64,000 nucleotides of DNA from Paraburkholderia sp. BCC1884 (GTDB lineage Bacteria; Pseudomonadota; Gammaproteobacteria; Burkholderiales; Burkholderiaceae), in contig NZ_CAAJGL010000011.1 in NCBI RefSeq assembly GCF_900996225.1, positions 62,001-126,000 of the forward strand, in the 5' to 3' direction. A program made the position numbers and the translations under genes. Under the pieces are notes generated by a model, which saw nothing but the letters and a program-made list of their open reading frames with translations, did no database searches and had not been told where the DNA came from. Of this stretch, positions 1 to 7,670 are shown piece by piece. Positions within the stretch are counted from its first letter, which is position 1, and every line of letters starts with the position of its first letter.

Positions 1-459
1 CAGCGCATCAGCGCACACCGGCTGAGCTGGCTGGTCAGTCTGCTGGCCCTGACGGTGGTCGCGGCGGCGGCTTACTACAAACTCTTCATCGAACACGAGC
101 CGCTCGACGCCAGTTTCAAACAGAACCTCTCCTACTTGCGCGCGGTCAACTTTCTCGCCATGGCCTGGCTGGTTGCGAATCTGATCCAGCTCGGCTGGGC
201 CAACAAGCTCGCTCAATGGCTGCCGTGGGTCGGCGTGATCGGCCGCAAGGGATTGCTGTGCTTCATCGCCGGCGCGGTGATTTCGCTCGTAGTCGACTCG
301 GTGCTATACGCCGCCACCGACGGTTACCTGAACTACCCGCTCGGCCTGCTCGCCGACGCCGTCGCGGTCGGCGCGCTGCTCAGCGTGGCGTTGGCGGCCG
401 AGCCTTTCAGGCGCGGCGTCGCCCGGCTGTTCAGCGCGCGCCTGCGTACCACCACCTGA
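1..459 (+). CDS. OpgC-like membrane acyltransferase, C-terminal part (partial)
   Basis: The reading frame is open from the first base of the window, so only the C-terminal ~152 residues are present. It shows at least three hydrophobic membrane segments: around residues 9-24, one around LAMAWLVANLIQLGW, and one around FIAGAVISLVVDSVLYA. The C-terminus is short, basic and probably cytoplasmic. The segment pattern and sequence resemble the end of OpgC-domain proteins, which are multi-pass inner-membrane acyltransferases acting on osmoregulated periplasmic glucans in some proteobacteria. The secreted esterase gene starts 33 bp downstream on the same strand, so the two may be co-transcribed. Without the N-terminal half the family call is tentative; another multi-pass acyltransferase is possible. 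Confidence 0.55.
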   Translation, partial: QRISAHRLSWLVSLLALTVVAAAAYYKLFIEHEPLDASFKQNLSYLRAVNFLAMAWLVANLIQLGWANKLAQWLPWVGVIGRKGLLCFIAGAVISLVVDSVLYAATDGYLNYPLGLLADAVAVGALLSVALAAEPFRRGVARLFSARLRTTT

Positions 460-492
460 CCCTCGCGCCGACCCGCTCGGCTCTATTCCGGT

Positions 493-1371
493 ATGCGTTT
501 ATTTTCCCGTTCCGCACTCTTCGGACTGTGCGTCGCCGTTGTCGTGTCCGCGCCGTCGCATGCCAGCACCGTGGTCAACCGCAGCTTCCATTCCGACGCC
601 TTGGGCCGCGACTGGTCCTACACGGTCTATCTGCCCACCGGCTATCGCCACGACGCGCCGCGCCTGCCGGTGCTCTATCTTCTGCACGGCAATAACGGCG
701 ACGCCAACGACTGGCTCACGCAAGGTCATCTGCAAGCGGCCGCCGATGGGCTGATCGAGCGCAAGGACATGCCGCCGATCGTCATCGTGATGCCACAAGG
801 CGGTACGGATTGGTGGGTCGATCGCAAGGAAAAGAGGGAGAGCGCATTCTTCGACGACCTGCTGCCCGAGATCGAAACGCGCTATGCGGTCGCGACTCAG
901 CGCAGCGCAAGGATGATCGGCGGCGTCTCGATGGGCGGCTTCGGCGCGCTGCGTTACGCGCTGACGCAGCCAGAGCGCTTTTGCGGCGCGCTGCTGCTGA
1001 GTCCCGCGATCTATGCCAATGAGCCGCCGCGCGCGTCGGCGGCACGGCGCGTCGGCGTATTCGGCGAGCGCGAATTCGAGCCGCATGTGTGGCACGAGCT
1101 CAACTATCCGGCGCAGTGGGAGCGCTATATGAGCCGGCCGTATCGCCTGCCCATGTTCATCGCCGCCGGCGACGACGACCTCGCGATCCAGGCCGACGCG
1201 TCCACGCTCTACACGCATCTGCGGCTCGCAGGCAATCCGGCGGCGCTGCGCATCATCGACGGCGGCCATACCTGGGATGTCTGGAGCGCTCTCCTGCCTG
1301 CGGCATTGCAGTACACCGCCCGTTGCGTGAAGCCTGCTGCACAGGAGCATCCCTCGACCCAGCGGCCTTGA
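493..1371 (+). CDS. secreted alpha/beta-hydrolase esterase (esterase D / S-formylglutathione-hydrolase-like family)
   Basis: A 292-residue protein with a Sec-type signal peptide (MRLFSR, hydrophobic stretch to about residue 20, likely cleavage near SHA|STV). The mature part is a single putative-esterase domain: the VLYLLHGNNGD strand/oxyanion motif at about residues 60-70, the nucleophile elbow GGVSMGG with Ser146, a later acidic loop AAGDDDLA and the catalytic-His candidate in GGHTWDVW. This is the order expected of a Ser-Asp-His hydrolase. Length fits the family. The substrate is not evident; periplasmic acyl-ester or carbohydrate-ester hydrolysis is plausible given the OpgC-like gene just upstream, but that is inference. 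Confidence 0.8.
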   Translation: MRLFSRSALFGLCVAVVVSAPSHASTVVNRSFHSDALGRDWSYTVYLPTGYRHDAPRLPVLYLLHGNNGDANDWLTQGHLQAAADGLIERKDMPPIVIVMPQGGTDWWVDRKEKRESAFFDDLLPEIETRYAVATQRSARMIGGVSMGGFGALRYALTQPERFCGALLLSPAIYANEPPRASAARRVGVFGEREFEPHVWHELNYPAQWERYMSRPYRLPMFIAAGDDDLAIQADASTLYTHLRLAGNPAALRIIDGGHTWDVWSALLPAALQYTARCVKPAAQEHPSTQRP

Positions 1372-1394
1372 ATCCGCCTGCAAACCGCGTGCAG

Positions 1395-2486
1395 TTATTG
1401 CACGAGATCGGTCCATAAGACCATCAACACCGTCATCAGCGCGGGGCCGATGAAGATGCCCAGCAGACCAAATGTTTCCGCCCCGCCGAGGATGCCGAAC
1501 AGCACGAGCAGGAACGGCAGGCGCGTGGCGTTGCCGATCAGCACCGGCCGCACGAAGTGCTCGGCGATGAACACCACCACCGAGCCGAACACGGCAACGC
1601 CGATCGCGCCGGCCACCGACCCCTGCGAGACCAGCCACAAGGCCGCCAGACCGAATGTGAGCGGCGCGCAGAAGGGCAGCATCGCCGCGACCGCCGTGAT
1701 CAGCGCGAGCAGCGCGACGTGCGGCAGGCCGACCACGAAATAAGCGACGCCCATGAGCGCGCCCTCGCCCAGCCCCACCACGACCAGCCCCGACACCGTG
1801 CCGCGCACCGCCGCGGCCATGCGCTCGGAAAGCCGCACGCCGTCTTCGCCGAAGCCGCGCCGCGCCGCCTTGATCAGCGAACCGGACAGACGTGGCCCCG
1901 CCTGGAAGATCACGAACAGCGTGACCAGCATGAAGGCGAACACCACCACTGCATGCGCCGCGCGCAAGCTGAAGCGCCGGCCCCACGTGATGACCGTGGT
2001 GCTGTGCAGGCCTTTCATCGCCGCGGAGTCGCGCAAGGGTTGAGCGAGATTGGCTTGCCACCAGCTGGTGACCTGCTGCACGCCCATCGGCAGATGCTGG
2101 ATCACGTCCGGCATGGCGATGCCGTTTTCTTCCACGTCTTTGAACCAGTCGTAGAGGTCATGCGCTTCGCGCAAGGCCTGCGCGATCGCAATGCCCACCG
2201 GCAACACCACCAGCAGCGCGATAGCCAGCGTCAACCCGGCCGCGATCAGGGTCGTGCGTCCGGTGAACCAGCGATTGCCCTCGACCTTGCGCAGCAGCGG
2301 CCACAGCGCAATCGCGATCACGCCGGCCCAGGCCACGACTGCGATGAAATCGCGCACGACCCACAAAGCCAGCAGCACCAGCCCAATGTACAGCACGAGC
2401 AGCGCGGCTTTCTGCTTCTTCCTGCGATCCGGTGCGTCGGGCGCGTCCAGCGGTTTGGGCGGTGCAACGGGTGGGAGTGAATTCAT
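1395..2486 (-). CDS. AI-2E family transporter (PerM/YdiK-like)
   Basis: A 363-residue integral membrane protein. Hydrophobic helices occur near the N-terminus (VLYIGLVLLALWVVRDFIAV, then WAGVIAIALW and LIAAGLTLAIALLVVLPVG), followed by a soluble stretch (about residues 95-155) and a second membrane block. That block includes FAFMLVTLFVIFQAG, GLVVVGLGEGALMGVAYF, ALLALITAVAAMLPF and a final group ending GIFIGPALMTVLMVLW. The split helix bundle with an intervening soluble region is characteristic of the AI-2E exporter family. The N-terminus is a short polar tail. It is convergent with the esterase gene and not obviously in an operon. The cargo cannot be inferred. Confidence 0.85.
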   Translation of the reverse strand: MNSLPPVAPPKPLDAPDAPDRRKKQKAALLVLYIGLVLLALWVVRDFIAVVAWAGVIAIALWPLLRKVEGNRWFTGRTTLIAAGLTLAIALLVVLPVGIAIAQALREAHDLYDWFKDVEENGIAMPDVIQHLPMGVQQVTSWWQANLAQPLRDSAAMKGLHSTTVITWGRRFSLRAAHAVVVFAFMLVTLFVIFQAGPRLSGSLIKAARRGFGEDGVRLSERMAAAVRGTVSGLVVVGLGEGALMGVAYFVVGLPHVALLALITAVAAMLPFCAPLTFGLAALWLVSQGSVAGAIGVAVFGSVVVFIAEHFVRPVLIGNATRLPFLLVLFGILGGAETFGLLGIFIGPALMTVLMVLWTDLVQ

Positions 2487-2861
2487 GAAGGCCTTTCTGA
2501 CTATCGGGACGAGCCCGCCGAGGTTTGTGTTCGCGTTTGCGTGCGCGTGAGCCGACCGGAAAAATTCATATCCGCTACACTGATGTCACACGGTCGCTCA
2601 TCAATAACTCCATCTTAAAGGAAGCGCCGGCCCCGTTTGCAGGCGTAGTCCTTGTCGCGCCGCACACAACACTGCGTTGCAAAAATGCACGCTATCCACA
2701 AACTCCCGTGAATACGCCCCGCAAAGCCCCGTCGTTGCGAGTGAGCGTACTTGTCAAGTTTCATTGTTGCTGAAACGAGAACAGTGTTTCAACGGCAGCA
2801 CAATGGCTATCCGGCGCGCGCGGGACTACATTCGGCACACCACAATACGGAGCCGACGACG
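2487..2861. other. 375-bp intergenic region between divergent genes
   Basis: No convincing gene was found. It separates the divergently transcribed AI-2E transporter and DUF3331 gene, so promoters for both should lie here. An imperfect inverted repeat (GTTGCTGAAAC ... GTTTCAAC) at about 2765-2793 precedes the DUF3331 gene. The stretch 2555-2700 is more A/T-rich than the flanking genes. No regulator could be assigned. Confidence 0.5.
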
Positions 2862-3140
2862 ATGACCCTAGAGTCCATCCCCCTTGACGGTACCAATGGC
2901 GTGCGCATCGAGATTCTCGAGCGCTCCGACACGACGCTGGTGATCCGCTGGGTCGAACCGGGACGATGTCATTACGGCGAACAGCGCTGGCGCCGTCGCT
3001 CGGCGCATACGTCCGGGACCTGCGCCGTGTCGCGCCGCAAGATCCGCCGCGGCGACGCGGTCTTCAAGCCGGCCGAACGTCCGGCGCCTTCGAATGCCTC
3101 CGCCATGATCTGCGCCGAACTGCTGGAGTGCGCCGTCTGA
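2862..3140 (+). CDS. DUF3331 domain-containing protein
   Basis: A 92-residue protein beginning MTLESIPLDGT. It carries the features of the small, largely Burkholderiales-restricted DUF3331 family: a WVEPGRCHYGEQRWRR segment in the middle, then SGTCAVSRRKIRRGDAVFKP with paired cysteines, and an ALA/ASAMICAE-like C-terminus. The Cys residues (CHYG, GTCAVS) might bind a metal, but that is a guess. An upstream in-frame start would add 37 residues of low-complexity sequence; ATG at 2862 was chosen because homology-like sequence begins there. Function is unknown. Confidence 0.75.
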   Translation: MTLESIPLDGTNGVRIEILERSDTTLVIRWVEPGRCHYGEQRWRRRSAHTSGTCAVSRRKIRRGDAVFKPAERPAPSNASAMICAELLECAV

Positions 3141-3281
3141 GACCCGATTGCGGCGCCACGCCGCGTGCGCTAAGGTGGATCCCTTGCGTCGAGTCACCCT
3201 GCCGGCCGAACGCGTGACGGTTGCGTGACCCGCACTTCCACCTAGCGCCGCGGCCCTTGCGGCGCCGTTCGAGGGCTCACC

Positions 3282-5852
3282 ATGGCAGAAGACACGCCGG
3301 CAACCCACACCGCATCAACGCCTCCCGCTCCTCTCGTCGCGCCGCAACAGTTTTCCCTCGACGTCCTGCTGGAAAAATACGCCAAAGGCGATGAACAATC
3401 GGCCGACGACGTTTTCAAACGCGTCGCCCGAGGCGTAGCCCAGGCCGAACCCGAGGCACTGCGCGAATCGGTCGAAGCGCGCTTCGTCGACAATCTCCGG
3501 CACGGCGCGCTCGGCGCGGGCCGCATCATGAGCGCGGCCGGCACCGGCATCGCGGCCACCCTGATCAACTGCTTCGTGCAACCGGTCGGCGACGCGATTC
3601 AGGGCGTCGACGAACAAGGCCTGCCCGGCATCTACGTCGCCCTGCTGCAAGCGGCCGAAACCATGCGACGCGGCGGCGGTGTCGGCTACAACTTCTCCGC
3701 CATCCGGCCCAAAGGCGCACGCGTTCACACCACCAGTTCGTCGGCCTCCGGGCCGTGCAGCTATATGGACGTGTTCGACGCCTCCTGCCGCACGGTCGAA
3801 AGTGCCGGCTCGCGACGCGGCGCGCAGATGGCCGTGCTCGACTGCGATCATCCCGACCTGCTCGAATTCATCGAAGCCAAGCATTCGAAAGGCCGCTGGA
3901 ACAACTTCAATGTTTCAGTCGGCGTGACCGACGCATTCATGCACGCCGTCGAGGAAGATCAGCCTTGGCAACTCGTGCATCGCGCCGAGCCATCGCCCGC
4001 GCTGCGCGCGGCGGGTGACGTGCGCCAGCGCGAAGACGGTTTGTGGGTCTATCACGAGCGCCCCGCGCGCGCGATCTGGGATCGCATCATGCGCTCCACT
4101 TACGACGTCGCCGAGCCCGGCATCGTCTTCATCTCGCGCATGAACGAGGACAACAACCTGCGCGCGGTGGAAACCATCCGTGCCACCAATCCGTGCGGTG
4201 AACAACCGCTGCCGGCATACGGGTGCTGCAACCTCGGCCCGTTGAACCTCACGCGTTTCGTGCTCGATCCGTTCGCGCAGATGAAGGGCGGCAAAGCCAC
4301 ATTCGATTGGGACGGCCTCGCCCAACGCACCCGCACCCAGGTGCGTTTTCTCGACGACGTGCTCGACGTCACGCTCTGGCCGCTGCAACAGCAACACGAC
4401 GAGTCGCGCGCCAAACGCCGCATCGGCGTGGGCTTCACCGGTCTCGGCGATACGCTCGTCATGCTCGGCTTGCGCTACAACTCGCCGGAAGGCCGCGACT
4501 TCGCGGTGCGCATCGCCCGCCTGATGCGCGACGAGGCGTATCGGGCGTCGGTCGAACTCGCACGCGAGCGCGGCGCATTCGCGCTGTTCGACGCCGCGCG
4601 CTATCTGGAAGCGGGCACCTTCGCCTCGCGTCTGCCCGACGACATCAAGGCCGCGATCCGCCGCGACGGCATCCGCAACAGCCACCTGCTCTCCATTGCG
4701 CCGACCGGCACGGTGAGTCTCGCGTTCGCCGACAACGCCTCGAACGGCATCGAACCGGCCTTCTCGTGGACCTACACGCGCATGAAGGTGATGGCCGACG
4801 GCGGCCGCGAATCGTTCGATGTCGAGGACTACGCGTACCGCCTCTATCGTGAACTCGGCGGCGACACCGGCAAGCTGCCCGACTATTTCGTCAGTGCACT
4901 GGAGATGTCCGCGCGCGACCACCTCGACATGATGGCGGCCGTGCAGCCTTACGTGGACACCTCGATTTCGAAGACCGTGAACGTGCCGGCGGACTATCCG
5001 TTCGAAGCGTTCGAAAGCCTCTATTTCGACGCCTGGAAAAACGGCCTCAAGGGTCTTGCGACCTATCGCCCCAACGAAACGCTCGGCGCGGTGCTGAGCG
5101 TGAGCCCGCCGCCCACACAAACGGACGACGCGCTGACCGAAGCGGATCAGGACCCGTTGCGCATCGCCATCGATCATCGGCCCAAGGGCGAGTTGCCGGC
5201 GATCATCGAGAAGGTCGAATATCTGACGCAGGCCGGCAAGAAGTCGCTCTACGTGGCGGTGTCGTTTATCGAGGTCACGGGACGGCTCGGCGGCGAAGAC
5301 GTGGCGATCGAACGACCTATCGAGTTTTTCATTCCGACCGGTCAGCGTGACGAATCGCAGCAATGGATCACGGCGACCATGCGTTCGCTGTCGCTTGCCG
5401 CGCGAGGTGGATTCGTCGCGCGCAATCTGCAGGATATGCGCAAGGTGTCGTGGGATCGCGGCCAGGTCCGGCTGGGCGACGTGCAGCGACTCGACGGGCA
5501 TCGCACGCCGCGCTGGCACGATTCGGAAGTCGCCGCGCTCGCTTTCGCGATCCAGCAGATTTTGCATCGGCGCGGTTTTCTCGACGCCGAAGGCGATCAG
5601 GTGCCGTCGCGAATGCTGGCGCGTTTGCCGCGTGGGCAGATGAAGACGGAGACAGCTCTGTCAGCCGATTTTGGCATCCGTGCGGCGCCGGCCGACGAAA
5701 CCGGGGCACCCGGTTTGTCACAGCCCGGCGGCGCGCAAGGCTTGCACACGATGCTCGGCCGCAAATGCGGATCGTGTGGCGCGAATGCCGTGATCCGCAA
5801 AGACGGCTGCGACTTCTGCACGGCATGCGGCGAAGTGGGTGCGTGCGGATGA
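3282..5852 (+). CDS. nrdJ: adenosylcobalamin-dependent (class II) ribonucleoside-diphosphate reductase
   Basis: An 856-residue class II reductase that would convert ribonucleotides to deoxyribonucleotides with a B12-generated thiyl radical, independently of oxygen. Seen in order: a leader and short N-terminal domain; the catalytic barrel with GGGVGYNFSAIRPKG and ESAGSRRGAQMAVLDCDHPD; NPCGEQPLPAYGCCNLGPLN with the conserved Cys and Glu of the radical site; SIAPTGTVSL; then YVDTSISKTVNVP. The last ~30 residues carry two CxxC pairs (CGSCGANAV, CDFCTACGE) typical of the C-terminal redox/zinc tail. No NrdB-like partner is adjacent, as expected for class II. No cobalamin riboswitch was recognised in the 141 bp upstream. 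It is convergent with soeC. Confidence 0.92.
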   Translation: MAEDTPATHTASTPPAPLVAPQQFSLDVLLEKYAKGDEQSADDVFKRVARGVAQAEPEALRESVEARFVDNLRHGALGAGRIMSAAGTGIAATLINCFVQPVGDAIQGVDEQGLPGIYVALLQAAETMRRGGGVGYNFSAIRPKGARVHTTSSSASGPCSYMDVFDASCRTVESAGSRRGAQMAVLDCDHPDLLEFIEAKHSKGRWNNFNVSVGVTDAFMHAVEEDQPWQLVHRAEPSPALRAAGDVRQREDGLWVYHERPARAIWDRIMRSTYDVAEPGIVFISRMNEDNNLRAVETIRATNPCGEQPLPAYGCCNLGPLNLTRFVLDPFAQMKGGKATFDWDGLAQRTRTQVRFLDDVLDVTLWPLQQQHDESRAKRRIGVGFTGLGDTLVMLGLRYNSPEGRDFAVRIARLMRDEAYRASVELARERGAFALFDAARYLEAGTFASRLPDDIKAAIRRDGIRNSHLLSIAPTGTVSLAFADNASNGIEPAFSWTYTRMKVMADGGRESFDVEDYAYRLYRELGGDTGKLPDYFVSALEMSARDHLDMMAAVQPYVDTSISKTVNVPADYPFEAFESLYFDAWKNGLKGLATYRPNETLGAVLSVSPPPTQTDDALTEADQDPLRIAIDHRPKGELPAIIEKVEYLTQAGKKSLYVAVSFIEVTGRLGGEDVAIERPIEFFIPTGQRDESQQWITATMRSLSLAARGGFVARNLQDMRKVSWDRGQVRLGDVQRLDGHRTPRWHDSEVAALAFAIQQILHRRGFLDAEGDQVPSRMLARLPRGQMKTETALSADFGIRAAPADETGAPGLSQPGGAQGLHTMLGRKCGSCGANAVIRKDGCDFCTACGEVGACG

Positions 5853-5889
5853 GTTAGAAGCTGCGTGCATGATTGGCCCGCAGCGGACT

Positions 5890-6840
5890 TCATCCCACTC
5901 TCGCGTAATACAGATTCTGCGGATGCTTCGCCTCGGCGAAGAAAAACCAGCGCTCGGCGACCAGACCCGCGTATTGCACGAGACAGGCCGCAGCCAGCAA
6001 GGTCAGTGAAAAGCCGATCGAATGCAGGCTCGCACCGAGCGCGATCAGCACGACGGGCGCGACGAACGCGCCTGCCAGAAAGCCCCATTTGATGCCGCGC
6101 AGCGTGCCCGCCGATTTGCCGTGAAAGAACTCGCGCAGATTGAATGCGCCTGCGGTGAAACCACGCGACACCTGCACGAGTTTCGGATTGCTGATGCCGG
6201 TGGCACTCTGCACGGTCGACTTCGGCCGCAAGCGCGCATTGCGCACGAGCGATGCCGAGCGGCTCGCGCAACCCGCCAGCGTCAGCACGCAGGCGCACAG
6301 CGCGAGCCCGGTGGTCGGCGCGGGCACGAACCACGCGCTGAGCGCCGTGGCCAGCGTGAAGCCCGAAGCGCAACCGAGCAACGCAAAGTTGACCAGCGTG
6401 AGCGGCGTGGCCCATTCCTGCAGAAAGCGCAGACAGGCGTAGATCATCGCCGTGCAGACGAACAGCGCGGCGCTCGCCAGCACGCCGAGCCAGCCGATCG
6501 CGAGCGACCAGGGCGAGCCGAACCAGTGCGCGACGCCATAGAAAAACGCGCAAGCGAGAAACACCGGCAACGCCAGACATTCGCGCGATAACCACGAGGT
6601 CCGCCACATCGCAATCGCGCGCCATGCGCGTTCGGGATGGCCGAGATGGAAGAACGAGGCGATTAGTCCAAGGCCGCCCAGCAGCAGCGACACAAGCGCG
6701 CCCGTCACATAGAACGCCGCGCCCGGCGCCGCCAGCAGTCCGAGTTGCGCGGCGCTTTCCACCCCGACCAGCGCGATCAGCAAACCTTGGGCCGCGCCGC
6801 TGAGCGTCGTGAGAAACACCACCGAAAAGGCAGGATTCAT
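5890..6840 (-). CDS. soeC: membrane anchor subunit of sulfite dehydrogenase (DmsC/NrfD-like)
   Basis: A 316-residue polytopic membrane protein with about eight hydrophobic helices (first MNPAFSVVFLTTLSGAAQGL, last GFSLTLLAAACLVQYAGLV), of the DmsC anchor type that passes electrons from an iron-sulfur subunit to the quinone pool. A GHPERAWRAIAMWRTSWLSRE segment follows the second helix and is typical of this family. ATG at 6840 was preferred over a longer frame because it begins at the first membrane helix. It lies 25 bp after soeB and is the last gene of the leftward run from suyA. By family knowledge SoeABC oxidises sulfite to sulfate at the cytoplasmic face of the membrane. A general DMSO-reductase-like anchor is the alternative. 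Confidence 0.75.
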   Translation of the reverse strand: MNPAFSVVFLTTLSGAAQGLLIALVGVESAAQLGLLAAPGAAFYVTGALVSLLLGGLGLIASFFHLGHPERAWRAIAMWRTSWLSRECLALPVFLACAFFYGVAHWFGSPWSLAIGWLGVLASAALFVCTAMIYACLRFLQEWATPLTLVNFALLGCASGFTLATALSAWFVPAPTTGLALCACVLTLAGCASRSASLVRNARLRPKSTVQSATGISNPKLVQVSRGFTAGAFNLREFFHGKSAGTLRGIKWGFLAGAFVAPVVLIALGASLHSIGFSLTLLAAACLVQYAGLVAERWFFFAEAKHPQNLYYARVG

Positions 6841-6865
6841 CTTGAAGTCCCTGTCGACAAAGTCA

Positions 6866-7639
6866 TCAGATGCGCGTTGCCATCGACGCGAGATGCAACT
6901 CGCCACGTTCGAGTTTCGCTTCGAGCGATTCCTGAACTCCGCTGTCTTGCGCTTCTTGCCCCGGCTCGCTGAGCGAACCGGACGATTTGCACGAACACCC
7001 GCCGCTGCCGCAACCCGCGGCCTCGGTGGGCACACGCGGCAAATAATGATTCGCGGGCCGGGTGTTCCACTCCGGCATCAACTGATAGCCGCCGCGCTCC
7101 TCGATTGCCTTCGACACGACCGACTCCGGATCGTGGATATCGCCGAACAGGCGCGCCGAGGTCGGACACGCGAGCACACAGGCCGGCTGACGATCGCGTT
7201 CGGAGAGATTCTCGTCGTGAATACGATCGACGCACAGCGTGCACTTGGTCATCTCCTTGCGGCTTTCGTCGAGTTCACGCGCGCCGTACGGACACGCCCA
7301 TGCGCAATATTTGCAGCCGATACAGCGGTCGAAGTCCACCAGCACGAGCCCGTCTTCCTTACGCTTATAGCTCGCACCGGTCGGACAGACCGGTACGCAC
7401 GGCGGGTCCTCGCAGTGCAGGCACGACTTGGGAAAATGGATCGTCTCCGCGTTCGGGTAGGTGCCCGCTTCGAAACTTTGCACCCGGTTGAAGAAGGTGC
7501 CGGAGGGATTCGCGTCGTAGGGATTCAGGTCGGCGAGACTGCCCGATTCACCCGATGTGTTCCACTCCTTGCAACTCGTCACGCAGGCGTGGCATCCCAC
7601 GCAGACATTCAGGTCGATCACCAGCGCCATCTGGGTCAT
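6866..7639 (-). CDS. soeB: iron-sulfur subunit of sulfite dehydrogenase (DmsB-like, four [4Fe-4S])
   Basis: A 257-residue electron-transfer subunit with four cysteine groups in DmsB order: CVGCHACVTSC near residue 12, CLHCEDPPCVPVCP, CIGCKYCAWACP, and CTLCVD with CVLACP. This fits four cubane clusters wiring the molybdenum subunit to the membrane anchor. The N-terminus (MTQMALVIDLN) starts directly at the first cluster with no signal, so the subunit is cytoplasmic, as in SoeABC. ATG at 7639 was chosen over an upstream frame extension. An unusual short Cys/Gly tail (GCGSGGCSC) lies near the C-terminus. It is flanked by soeA (31 bp upstream) and soeC. Confidence 0.85.
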   Translation of the reverse strand: MTQMALVIDLNVCVGCHACVTSCKEWNTSGESGSLADLNPYDANPSGTFFNRVQSFEAGTYPNAETIHFPKSCLHCEDPPCVPVCPTGASYKRKEDGLVLVDFDRCIGCKYCAWACPYGARELDESRKEMTKCTLCVDRIHDENLSERDRQPACVLACPTSARLFGDIHDPESVVSKAIEERGGYQLMPEWNTRPANHYLPRVPTEAAGCGSGGCSCKSSGSLSEPGQEAQDSGVQESLEAKLERGELHLASMATRI

Positions 7640-7670
7640 CACAGGCTCCTTGCGGCTTGCAGGTGGGATG

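Noticed and set aside
1389-1405. Hairpin CGTGCA...TGCACG at the end of the AI-2E gene
   Set aside because: A stem of 6 bp without T-tract, overlapping a coding end; too weak to call a terminator.
3141-3281. Possible cobalamin riboswitch before the B12-dependent reductase
   Set aside because: No B12-box-like sequence or long conserved leader was recognised, and the gap is only 141 bp.
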